Assembly: GCA_021307315.1 (NCBI GenBank)
Contig: JAJSPD010000008.1
Span: 434,001 to 498,000, forward strand
Direction of reading: 5' to 3'
Source of the DNA: Bisporella sp. PMI_857
Lineage: Eukaryota; Ascomycota; Leotiomycetes; Helotiales; Helotiaceae
Length of the DNA: 64,000 nucleotides
Shown: positions 38,001-47,570 of the stretch, in pieces
Layout: every line of letters begins with the position of its first letter
Position numbering within the stretch: position 1 is the stretch's first letter
The notes under the pieces: model-generated
Database searches by the model: none
Told to the model about the DNA's origin: nothing
The model's input: the letters and a program-made list of their open reading frames with translations, nothing else
Program-made: the position numbers and the translations under genes

Positions 38001-38800
38001 AGTACATTCAGGTATTCTGAGTCCTCGTTGGCACAAATGAGCATCTGTGTTCGAGTATTAGTTCGTGCTTTCTGAGTGAGACTTAGACAAAGACTGCTCA
38101 CCTGTTTGAAAACTATGCCGCCCAAACTATGACAGAGGAATATGACTGGGCGTGATTTCTCAGCAACGCTCGTCCGGTAGGATTTGTAGTCAACCAAAAG
38201 ATCTAATGCGAAGTCTTGAATATTGGAAATTGACTTGCTAAAGTACTCCTTCGAGTTATAACTATAAGAAAATATTCTTGCGTTAGGAATGTCATCGTGC
38301 AACAAGGACCTTAGCCAGTTCACTTCAGTCTTGGCCGCTGTCCACGTCCCCTCCCAATGTCCGCCAAGTCCGTGGACTGCAATAATGTCTACAGCATCAA
38401 CTCTTCCTGGTGGCTGCTTTTTAATGACTTTTAGTCCCCATTTGGTTGTATCTGCTTCTTCGGCATTCTGGCCATCAGCAAGGCATTGCGTATCTTCGCT
38501 GATATAGTCCACATCTCTTGCAGCCACCAACTGGGAGATCAGGCCCACCTTTTGGTGATCTTTATCGACAGCCATCCCCTGTGTTCTATTACCTTCAACA
38601 TCAGCGCCATGTGGGTCTGCTAAATCCTGAAATGTTGATTCCTTTAAGCTATGTCTGCCAGCAGCATTCACATTTCCTAGAGTAGATGCAGGAGTCTGGT
38701 CGTTAATTGAAGTATTTAGCGCTTGGTGGTGCTGTAGCTTTGCACCATCTCTTTGTGCCCTTTTTTTGAGGAAGGGAAATTTATGGCTGACACTAGGCAT
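35011..38800 (-). CDS. NLR-like receptor: alpha/beta-hydrolase (SesB-like) plus NACHT, no repeats
   Basis: An intact STAND protein of 1211 residues. Exons 38800-38102, 38044-37757, 37700-37517 and 37475-35011 sum to 3636 nt with no frameshift. The N-terminal part (about 130-330) is an alpha/beta-hydrolase: VDIIAVHGLGGHWEGTW, nucleophile elbow FLCHSLGGIVFKQ, then GVIFFATPHAGS and a candidate catalytic His in NHSTICTF. Fungal NLRs use such lipase-like domains as effectors. The NACHT follows with Walker A SADAGCGKSVLAKYL, Walker B LCIIDALDECEE and sensor IIITSRPDN. Winged-helix signatures are PLTLEELSIAM and VHQTARRFLL. The last 400 residues have no ankyrin, TPR or WD40 repeats. A Ser-rich tail contains two related EH[RK]NSI segments. 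Start ATG 38800 was chosen because the upstream frame has only a TTG. Likely role: cytosolic nonself recognition or incompatibility. Confidence 0.92.
35185..35373 (-). other. Paired NSI segments in the NLR tail, possible HET-s-like amyloid repeats
   Basis: Within the tail of the NACHT protein two segments share the pattern E-H-[RK]-N-S-I-x-x-S-E. The first (NEHRNSISSSEVV) has its Asn codon at 35359-35361 and the second (KEHKNSIVESENVL) at 35245-35247, 38 residues apart. Segment one goes on to VAAGVN and segment two to PSRVISSF. HET-s amyloid repeats have N-S-hydrophobic starts 36 residues apart and end with R-V-x-x-G-N-like residues. The likeness is by eye only. Two NSI matches in a Ser-rich tail could be chance, and the usual place in an NLR would be the N-terminus. 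Confidence 0.25.
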
Positions 38801-40484
38801 GTTCGCGATCGAATCAACAAATGATATACGAACGCGCAAATATCAATATGTGTATAGAAAATAATAGAGGATACATTCGAGCAGAAGTCCGCAATATGTG
38901 ACGACTACTTGATTATTGAGGTTGGAAAAAAGGTGATAAAGGTTGCGTAATACTTGCGGCAGCACAACCTGGGTCGCATAAACGCGGGGCACCCTCAATA
39001 CCGAATCAAATTGAACTATAGAATGCTCCGTTTATCTTTACTAAGCACCGCAATAACTAGGCACCCTATTTTCAATAACAAAACCGAGATTTAACGCAAG
39101 TATGCCATAGTCTGGGAGAAGCTGTGATGTCATAATCTAAGTCACGTGACCTTTCATGCCATGGAGGTTAACACCTTTTAGCTTTTTATTTGTCCTTTGT
39201 TTATTTCGCAGTCTTTGTTTTATTTTACATAACAATAATTATTGTATGTAGCATAATTTCATAATTAAGTAATACATGCTTATTTATGCTTTCTAATACG
39301 CACTTAATAATTATATATATGTAAGAAAAAAAGGATAAAAATGTTTCAGCTTCTTCTATATAGAATTTTCAATGTTGAATAAAATCAATTTTTGATGTTA
39401 CTGTATAACCTAGACGATTATATGCTTAAGTTGAAAGATCGATGGTGTAATGCTCACGTCTAATTCAAAGAGCCAGATCCCCATATGTAATAGTCCAGCA
39501 TCGGCAAAGGTAATGCTTTGACAGACAACAGTATTAACAATAGAGGTGTGGAAAGCGTGAGTTGGATGACATGGACCAGGTAATTTTAGTGTTCGTAAGA
39601 GTCTATTGTTATCTGATGATGTACAGTCACCAAATGATACACTCAAAAATCATGGTCATCCTGATAAGACAGCAGCAACAGTAAAATTTCACTTGGTAAA
39701 TATAAAGGCTCCCGTCCAGGGCAATGCCTTGGACCACAGAACCGTTCAGTTTAGTTCCATGGAACTTAAGGGAGGTCAGAAGCTGTGTTCATGACGTCAT
39801 GAAGCACCAAGTTGAATAAATATTTCGAAGGATAATAAGAGACAAATATTGTGCAGTGTCACTTGGAAACTCTTACAGAAACCTTGAACCTACAGGTATA
39901 ATCTTTGATCTTGCATCCATATATACCGTATCAAATTATGAGAGTTTAAGCAGCTTTGTATTGAAAAGTGGATGACTGAGTTTGCTGACTTGATTTTGTG
40001 GCTAGGATATTCATCAGGTCACTGGTATGAATATACATTAGGCTTTTGATACAATGATAAAACATAGTAAATATAGAGTGACAGTAGAAAGAGACCTGCT
40101 AACAACTCCCATGTCCAATATCCCATTTACGCAAACTGCAAGAACTCTAAATTAAATCATTTACATAGTTGCCTACAGCCAGAGCACTGGACATAAATGC
40201 AAATCGATGAGTATTAGTTACTAACCGCAGACCTGGTCTCCCTCTGATTTGTGTTATAGTTGCTTTTCCAATTCACAAACACGGATAATCAGAGCAAGAG
40301 AACGAGTCTTTTATATGTTTCTGCAAAACATACATGCATTCATCATAGATTTCACCTTGATATGGTGCGTCGTAGATGTGAGGCACGGAACGATGAGGAA
40401 GCTCCTAACTGTTTGAGAGATATGTGCAGTTAAACATGATGCCATACCCCTGTTGCGACTTTGGTATTGTTGGATTTTTCAACT
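38801..40484. other. AT-rich intergenic stretch
   Basis: About 1.7 kb. The part at 39160-39420 is extremely AT-rich (TTTATT, AATAATTATT and ATTATATATAT runs). No gene was seen. Short frames at 39410-39794 carry no motif. It contains the promoter of the NLR gene. Confidence 0.55.
39141..39150. promoter_or_regulatory. GTCACGTGAC palindrome upstream of the NLR
   Basis: A perfect ten-base palindrome with a CACGTG core about 340 bases upstream of the NLR start codon. It fits the Cbf1-type bHLH site; a regulatory role is inferred. Confidence 0.4.
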
Positions 40485-41684
40485 TTATAGTGTCTTCATT
40501 ATATCAGTTACTGCTTTAGCTGCAAACTTCTTTCTCTCTGCCTCTGGCATCTCGGCTCCTTTATCTAGTTCAATCAGCATCTTTTACCTCCATCAATCTG
40601 AGGCAAGACTTACCCTTCACCGCCTGTAACTTCAGCATCATAACCTGCAACTGCTCAACTTCTTTCTCTCCATCACCATCATTTGGTCCATCATCTACAT
40701 TCGAACCTCCCCCATATATGGCTTGCTTCATACCCAGCATGTCCTCCTTCAGCTCTGCGGCATCAATGCCGAAATCAAGGCTTCCTTCACCTTCATCGGA
40801 GAGATTGTCCTCCAAATCTGCTGGTGTAAGGTCATCGCCGAGGTCGTCTCCTCCGTCCCAGTCATTGGCTTCTAGTGCTTCTTTTACCCTTTCCATGCCT
40901 ATAGATTCTACTTAAGAGGTTAGCATATCTGTAACTTAGGGAGCACGAAAAGTCACCCCGCTGCCACGGGCCCGTCAGCCGGTAAATCGTTTCACACAAA
41001 GCTCTAAGAGCTCCAAAAGCTTAAAGCACTTTAACCACTCGGTGTCTTAGCGAAACTCCTCGTCTTGTATGCCGTAATTCGAACCAGAGCACCTCTTCTA
41101 GAATTTCGATTCCACTTACCAGAATATTCATTCTTCCCCTTTCTCTCAAAATCCACGTACTCAAACCCGCTCTCCTGACAAATATCCTCCCACTCCTCCG
41201 TCTTGATTTCCAAATACGGCGTCCTGCTCTGCGGCATCGCTACCGCCATACACACACCATCCCATCCATATCCGCATCCCTCCCTTACCACTTCCCCACC
41301 TTCCCCAATAAGTCCTTCACCTCTTCTAATTCATTTTTATTGACTGGCTTCCGGAATGCGACGATGAAGGCGCCGAGGACCGAGAGGACTTCTTCGGCTT
41401 CTGGGGCTAGGAAGTCAGCGGCCCAAAGAGTGGGCGTTGATGGAAGGGCGATCTCGTCGAGCCAGATAGGGATTGATGCGGTATAGTAACGGGTTTTGAG
41501 TGGGAGAGTGTGGGAAGAGCCGGCGATGGTGGAACTTGGGAGGGAGGGCAGAGTACCGGTAAGTTCTGCAAATTGTTAGTGGGCTTCAGAAAGGTACTGG
41601 GGGATATCTGCCTTTTATGAAATCCAACAGCCCGGCATCCGGTCTGCTAACTGCGAGGATGCGGCGGGGATGTGTTATTTCCAT
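40485..41684 (-). CDS. AAGAB/p34-like adaptin-binding protein (Irc6 family)
   Basis: A clathrin-adaptor assembly chaperone of the alpha/gamma-adaptin-binding p34 type, cytosolic. Exons 41684-41612, 41565-41120, 40907-40614 and 40564-40485. Motifs in order: RRILAVSRPDAGLLDFI, THTLP-like SHTLPLKTRYYTASIPIWLDEI (beta strands of the G-like fold), LGAFIVAFRKPV, then VAMPQSRTP, TEEWEDICQESGFEYVDFE, ERVKEALEANDW, the acidic linker and SLDFGIDAAELKEDMLGMKQAI. The C-terminus is EMPEAERKKFAAKAVTDIMKTL, the family end signature. Exons total 893 nt, one short of a multiple of three. The missing base is in the C run at 41294-41297 (four present, five expected). The first intron, 41611-41566, begins GC rather than GT. 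It sits head to tail upstream of nothing else on the minus strand and 323 bases beyond the end of smd3. Confidence 0.85.
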
Positions 41685-42007
41685 TTTCTCAAAATACTGG
41701 TGACAGTGATAGAGGGGCGAGGCTGAAATAAAGCCTGGTGAAGCCGGCTTGCACGTGATGGGTATTTAGATATTCCTGAACTTGTATACAATATCACTGG
41801 TATAGAAGATTCCCACCAAACTGATGAAAATGGTCACAAACTCAGTCAAAGTCTGGGGTGCTTGGGCTTGGCATTCTTTATTTCTCTCTACTTACTATGA
41901 GCAGGATTATATCCTTTGCCTTCAATCGTCTTTCACCAGCATGACTTTTCCCAGAACGCCATCGTAACCCAAAGTCAGTATCTGTGTCCTCTCTATGTGC
42001 ATTCCGC
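41685..42007. other. Intergenic promoter of the p34-like gene
   Basis: 323 bases between the smd3 stop and the p34-like start, both on the minus strand. A GCACGTGA box (CACGTG at 41752-41757) lies 68 bases upstream of the ATG, a common position for Cbf1-type sites in fungi. Confidence 0.5.
41752..41757. promoter_or_regulatory. CACGTG box before the p34-like gene
   Basis: CACGTG in the context GCACGTGA, 68 bases upstream of ATG 41684. The core matches bHLH sites; activity is inferred. Confidence 0.4.
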
Positions 42008-42574
42008 TCAGCCTCTTGGTGCTCCTCGTCCCCCACTGGCGCGTGCCCTGCTGACCGTAGCCCTTCCTCTTGCCAAACCAACACCTCTGCCCTTGACACC
42101 TCTACTTCTGAACATCGGTGCATTCCTGCAGATGATATGTTAGCATAAATTTAATATCGGTGGAGATTTCGGTTGAAAGCTAGGAGACGAGCCCACAAAC
42201 CTTAACATATCTGGTACGATGAAGAACCGTACGTGCGAGCCGCGAATATAGACTTGATCGAGATGCGTAACCCGTCCATCGCGCGCTGTGACTGTGATAT
42301 CCTTGAGCTGCACATTCATGTTGTCCTCAGCTATATCCCAAATATTAGCAGACATCCCATGTAAGTCGTGGAATAGAATGGACAGGCCATACCGACCTTC
42401 GATAAGCTTGCCCCGGTAGACTACGCCTGAAGTGATTTCGAGGGTGACCACATGGCCCTACACAAATGTTAGTAAGGTTCTTCGTAGATGTAGCGCCTCG
42501 ATATAGGCTGAGGAATAAAACCGTACTTGCGCCTCGTTCAACAGCTTGATAGGTATGCCGATTGTGCTCGTCAT
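42008..42574 (-). CDS. smd3: Small nuclear ribonucleoprotein Sm D3
   Basis: A core Sm protein of the spliceosomal U1, U2, U4 and U5 snRNPs. Four exons (42574-42527, 42457-42397, 42330-42201, 42125-42008) sum to 357 nt and 118 residues with no frameshift. The Sm1 motif is [20 protein letters not shown], then [12 protein letters not shown], and the Sm2 motif is [18 protein letters not shown]. The tail is rich in RG ([19 protein letters not shown], then GGRGAPRG), the symmetric dimethylarginine region of SmD3. The second intron (42331-42396, 66 nt) is a multiple of three without an in-frame stop. The gene is divergent from gep4, with 200 bases between start codons. Confidence 0.96.
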
Positions 42575-42774
42575 GATGCCTGTATAGAGGAGTATGCGCT
42601 AGCGCAAATAAATCAAAAGAGTGGCAGATCTGGTAAATGGAGCTGGGCTAGGCCGTGAGGTTGATATCTAGGTTGTCGTCTGCAGAAGCTCAGAAAGTTG
42701 CGCTAAGAATTTTGAAGCTTCCCGCTAGCGCCAAGCGTGAACTCCAACCTCATCAACAACAGATTTTCAAGGAT
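42575..42774. promoter_or_regulatory. Bidirectional promoter of smd3 and gep4
   Basis: Only 200 bases separate the start codons of the divergent smd3 and gep4 genes, so both core promoters must lie here. No single motif stands out. Confidence 0.6.
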
Positions 42775-43646
42775 ATGGACATGAACACCCTTAATATCTC
42801 AGCTACTTTGAATGTGTTTAAGCTTATAACAAGACCGGCTTTATGTTTGCCGCACGTTACGATTTCAACGTTCAATCAACTCCCCATCCCATTAAAACAC
42901 GGGACTTGAGAGATACAAAGATGTCGATATCAAAGCTATAGTCCTAGATAAGGACAATTGTTTTGCTTATCCGAAGTCTAATGATATTTCACAAGCCATA
43001 TGAGGTAGGTCACTGCTTCGAGACCTAGGTGTCACCCTCCAGAGCCTATGATTTTCTACTCTATTTGTTGCTGATACTCTTGGCGGACATGTTTTAAGCC
43101 CATATCATGTTGTCCCTTTCTATATCTGTTGTTTATATGCTACATTAATTGTTTCTGACATAGCCACAGGAGCACTTTCAACGTCTCAAAGACGCCTACC
43201 CAGGTCGTCGTCTCTTAGTAGTTTCTAACACAGCTGGAGCTCTCTCACTTGACACTTCAGGTGACCTCGCCTCTGCCGTTGAAAAATCTACAGGTATACA
43301 CGTCCTCCCTCACAGCTCCAAAAAACCCGGTTGCGGTCCAGACATAATGTCCTACTTTCTCTCCCATCCAGAAACCGGTGTCACGAAACCGCAGCAGATT
43401 GCTATTGTAGGTGATAGGTTGACGACGGATGTCATGATGGCAAATCTGATGGGGAGCTATGCCGTTTGGGTGAAAAATGGAGTTGTCCCGGTTGAAGAGA
43501 CTAGCGTTGTAAGTGGCCTTTCGACGATGGGTGCAATAATGAGTTGCTGATTTTATCAGTTCGCACGTTTGGAGCAGAGATTCGCAGGCTTTTTGCAGAG
43601 AAAGGGATATGAAGCCCCTAAACCTATCAGTTCTTTCGAGGAGTGA
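42775..43646 (+). CDS. gep4: Mitochondrial phosphatidylglycerophosphatase (GEP4)
   Basis: A HAD-family phosphatase that removes phosphate from phosphatidylglycerophosphate on the matrix side of the inner membrane, a step of cardiolipin synthesis. The N-terminus has the family signature NISATLNVFKLITRPALCLPH. The HAD nucleophile motif is LDKDNCFAYP. Later come RRLLVVSNTAGALS, the Lys region HSSKKPGCGPDIMSYF and the acidic motif VGDRLTTDVMMANLMGS. It ends PKPISSFEE. Introns start near 43003 (GTAGGT) and 43508 (GTAAGT). Frame breaks occur near 42900-42910 and in the T run at 42987-42989, where one surplus T hides the expected HKPYE. Start ATG 42775 or 42781. Both indels lie in otherwise conserved sequence and look like assembly errors. 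Confidence 0.9.
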
Positions 43647-44839
43647 ACGAACGTCAAATTAAGGCTTCACATTCAACATCCTTCAGACGCAAAGATCTGT
43701 ATAGCTCAATCGCTGCCATTAGGCAAGCCTTTAGTAGAGAAGCCTCGCATTAGACGGGTCGCCATAACGAGTATAGGGTTGTTGTTGGCTCGTAGAGAGT
43801 CAATATGGCTGCAGAATGGTGTCTTAAACTTGAAAGTCATAAGATGGCCAAGCAAGCTCAGCCTACCCGGGATCTGAAGAAGAAAACCAGTGGCTAGAGC
43901 TCAAGCAGACGTCCTTTGCAATCTGATATTTTATATTCCGGCGTGAGCCTTCTCGGCCCTCTCAGTTCATGTCCCAAATGAAATGACTCATCTATCAAGA
44001 TTTTAAAGTTCAAGAATATATTTTTGTCCTTCAGGTACTATGAAACTCTTGATTCACTGCTTTTGTAGTATTCAGTATTCGAGCTTGATGAAATTTCCTT
44101 GCTCCACATAGAAGCGTTTCCCTATTTCTATAAATATTCATAATTACAATAGGATGTAATTTACTTCAGGCTAACTCACAAGTGTCGATATAAGCCTATG
44201 AGGGTTTGCACCCGTATTATTGCCTTTTGTGAATGATCGGAGGCTTAGGATTCTTATGCCTTATTGTTTATTCCATGGCAATATCAATGCACAAAGCAAG
44301 CAGTCACCTGATCTTCCTGATACATGTAACCCGGCACTGTGACTTAGCAATTCCACTTAAGTATGGCACTTTTGGTCAACGAAGCCTGATCCACCTGAGC
44401 TTCAATCAAGTTAGGAACTGGATTACCTATATCGTATTTACCAGTCGTTTTCACTCTCTACTTCCACTACTTGCTTTTACGACTATATATAAGTCTTGCA
44501 GTGGAACCTCTGGATGCAGGGTGTCAGTGGATCGCTTAGTCATGGTTAGCAGAGCACTTAGCGGAGGCAGAAGCCTCCTGGACTGGACGGTCTACCTCTG
44601 AAGTATGCACTCCCAACACAGGGATACCCGAGTAGTCTCAGCCACGCTCCTGTAGAATGCTGCTTTCTGGTATATTGAAATAACAGACTCAATGTTTTCT
44701 TTCCTTGCTTTTTGTTGTCATAGACTAAATTATAGCCTCTAATGTAATCAAAATTTTATCAGCCTGTGACTTTGTAGGAAGCTGAGATCGGGATGAATTC
44801 CATAGATTATCCTACGTTCTCTAGGCGGGTGGATAAACT
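43647..44839. other. AT-rich stretch, nothing recognised
   Basis: About 1.2 kb with stops in all frames apart from a 122-codon plus-strand frame (44233-44601) of low-information composition. No motif, repeat or RNA gene was seen. Confidence 0.45.
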
Positions 44840-45290
44840 ATGTGCACTTATGATAATGAGAGGTTAGGGTATCCCTGCATGCGGCCCCTTCAAGCCTCGT
44901 CTCAACGCGTAATGGTATATGTCTTGTGAGTCTTACTATGGTTTTCTTCCCGTATTTGTCTGTTTCCTCATTTTGTCTTTCCTCTTTTAGCGTTCTTTTG
45001 AGTGTTCTCCTGGCTTTCTTGAGCTTAGGGGTTGGCTCTGACGAGGATGATATGTCGTCGTCGGCCTCGTCGATGATTGCCTGTGGTAGAAAAGACCAGT
45101 CTTTGTCGGTTTCACCGTAATTTGTTAGTGCGGCTGTTTCTCCTTCTGTCCTCGCACCGGGAAATCCTGCCTCTTTTACCCCGAAGTGTTTCCTAAGCCT
45201 TGAAAGTTTACGTATGCTGACATCATGATCAAAGTAAGTGCTACGTTTGATGACTGATCCAGGATCTGGCCGTCCAGTTGGTCAATTAAC
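44840..45290 (-). CDS. Unrecognised open reading frame, possible exon
   Basis: A minus-strand frame stays open for about 148 codons from a TGA near 45285 to a TAG near 44840, without an ATG near its start. It begins GRPDPGSVIKRSTYFDHDV, continues IRKLSRLRKHFGVKEAGFPG and WSFLPQAIIDEADDDISSSS, and then turns very basic (KLKKARRTLKRTLKEER). Codon use is richer in G+C than the surroundings. A GTAAGA near 44937 could be a splice donor. The composition looks coding, but I recognise no family. It could be an internal exon or a relic. Confidence 0.35.
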
Positions 45291-46034
45291 AATCTTGAAA
45301 GAGTACGAGTCTTGCACTATTCACCCGCATGGAGGACTTCGTTGATATATACGTAAGCGAGCTCCATGCGCGGAGTGTTAGAGGTTGAGTTAAAATATCA
45401 AACCTGGATATTAGAAGGCACCTTGGTATGTATTCACTAACCAAAGTCCGTGCCTTCTTGACTTCAACTTAGGGAACACATTTTTGGAACAATTTATATG
45501 CATTTTCACAAGAAAACTAGAATGCAATATAACTTAGCACGATACAAATATATTATGTTACTGAGCTCTATTTCTACCCAGATGCCCACCTTCCTCTATC
45601 GCCTTTTATGATGAAGGATTCACATCAGAAAGTACATATAAAAAACAATCACAACAATAGAGATTCTCTGGGTGGTCACTTCATTGGCTTCGCCACAGCT
45701 GAAACCTTCAGGCACAGCTAGTGTCATCCTATTTACTCTGCACCTCGGCGTACAGTTCCACCAACCTCTCGAATATCAGATAATATACCCATGCTGTAAG
45801 GCCCTGTCACAACATCGAGAACCACCTAGATACTATCAAACCAGCCCTTTGGTCATTCTAGTAATCGAATTACTGATTTAAGGTGGAGTACTATCAATAG
45901 AACTATTTTAAGTCTTAGCTGGAGTGACGAATACATTGTCCCAAGCGGTTGATGGGGAAGGCCCCATCCGGATCATTAAGCAAAATGACATCGATTTCAG
46001 TATCCTAACGGGTTGAATCAGTACATGTCAAAGT

Positions 46035-47570
46035 ATGCATACCAAATCCTGTAATATCGAGGCTCCATCCTCTGCAACGGTGCCATTTTTCAAATTAATC
46101 GACTGCGAGACACGCAGGATATATACAAGCACCAAACGTGCCTTATGTTGCGTTAAGCTACGTATGGGGCAATGCTTTACCCTAGAGAAGCACCGACCTA
46201 GATCGTCTTCCGGAAGAGTTACCACACACAGTTAATGACTCTATTACTGTCACACACAAGCTTAGCTTCCAGTATCTTTAGGTCGATGCATATTGCATCA
46301 ATCAGGACATTGAGGAAGAACTCGTGACACAGATTTCAAGATGGATTTGATATATTAAAATGCCCAGGCCACAATCATAGCTTGTGCTGGGAAGGATTCA
46401 GGCTATGGTCTTCCAGGGGTGAGTTTGCGGGAACGACAGCCACAAGGACATGCATATTTCGAGAAGCATCTCATAGTCACTGCCCTGAGTGACCCACAGA
46501 AATTTATTAAAAGGTCAAAATGGAGTACTAGAGCATGGACTTATTAAGAAGGCATACTATCCCTGAGACGTCTGATATTTACAGACCAGCAAGTTATTCG
46601 AGTGCCATGGAATGTATTGTTGCGAAACAACGGATTTTCCCCCGCTAGATCTGCATACTAAAATCCGTCCAAGATTTAGAAGAACATTTTGTCAGGGCGA
46701 AGGGGTGGGATATTTCCCACAGGGGGTTGGAAGAAGTTCCTTTGAGGTGACAAAGCGAATCGAAGAATATTCTCGCTTAGGTTTAAACCTTAGGTTACAC
46801 AACCATCAGATATCCTCACAGTTATTCTAGGTATCCTAAGCGCATTTGAGAGAAGCACTCTCACAGTACGCCATCTTGCAGGGATACCATTTCTACCACT
46901 ATCCCCTAAAGTGGCGGGGCTTTCACGCGATAATTGGACTTCGGCCATAGGTTTCTTTTCTGGGCTTTGCTGGAACCTGGAGAAACCATCAACTAGGAGA
47001 GCCAACTTTCCTAGCTGGTCTTGGACTGGCTGGGAAGAACCTGTCGTGAATTTGGGGCACAAAAGGACGAATTGGGTGAAGTCAGGGCGGATAATGATAT
47101 TCAAGTTCTTGTGAAAACTTCTGTTGGGCAAACTAATCGACTTAGAAGAAGCCTACTAACTGCAGAACAATCACAACCCAGCCGTACGCTTGAGCAACCT
47201 TATTCAGGTATCTGCGTGGGTCTCCTCTCTGCGTATACCCAAACAAAAGATCATGGCAGGACCCAGAAGACTTTGAAGTAAATATCAATTTTGAGGATGG
47301 AGAATATATTTGCTGGAGATTCAAGCCAACTACTAATGCTCCAGTGTCAGCTGAAAGAGAGATCATTGGGATCCGTTTAGCCTATAGACAGAAGAAGCTG
47401 AACATTCAGAAGCAACAGCGTCTGCTTTGTTGGTTGTTGGCAAAGCTGGCGACATTTATGAACGGTTAGGCTTTGGATGGGCTGGCTAGCACCAATATGA
47501 AAGATTTGACAAGACTGGAAAAGAAGAGGTTTCGTTGCGCACCCGAAATTTATGAAACCTCTTGGGCTAG
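46035..47570 (+). pseudogene. HET-domain gene relic
   Basis: A heterokaryon-incompatibility (HET) protein, decayed. Scattered in shifting frames are FKLIDCETRRI, YLWVDAYCINQDIEEEL, QISRMDLIY, NAQATIIACAGKDSGYGLPGV, HLIVTALSDPQKF, KWSTRAWTY, EGILSLRRLIFTDQQV and later RANFPSWSWTGWEE and GDIYERLGFGWAG. This is the order of a complete HET protein. In-frame TAA codons replace residues at 46356-46358 (just after DLIY) and 46545-46547 (just after AWTY, where the family has Gln). One-base shifts occur elsewhere. The Gln to TAA change is what a C to T mutation at CpA would give, as in RIP. The gene sits in AT-rich DNA. It cannot make a working protein. Confidence 0.8.
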
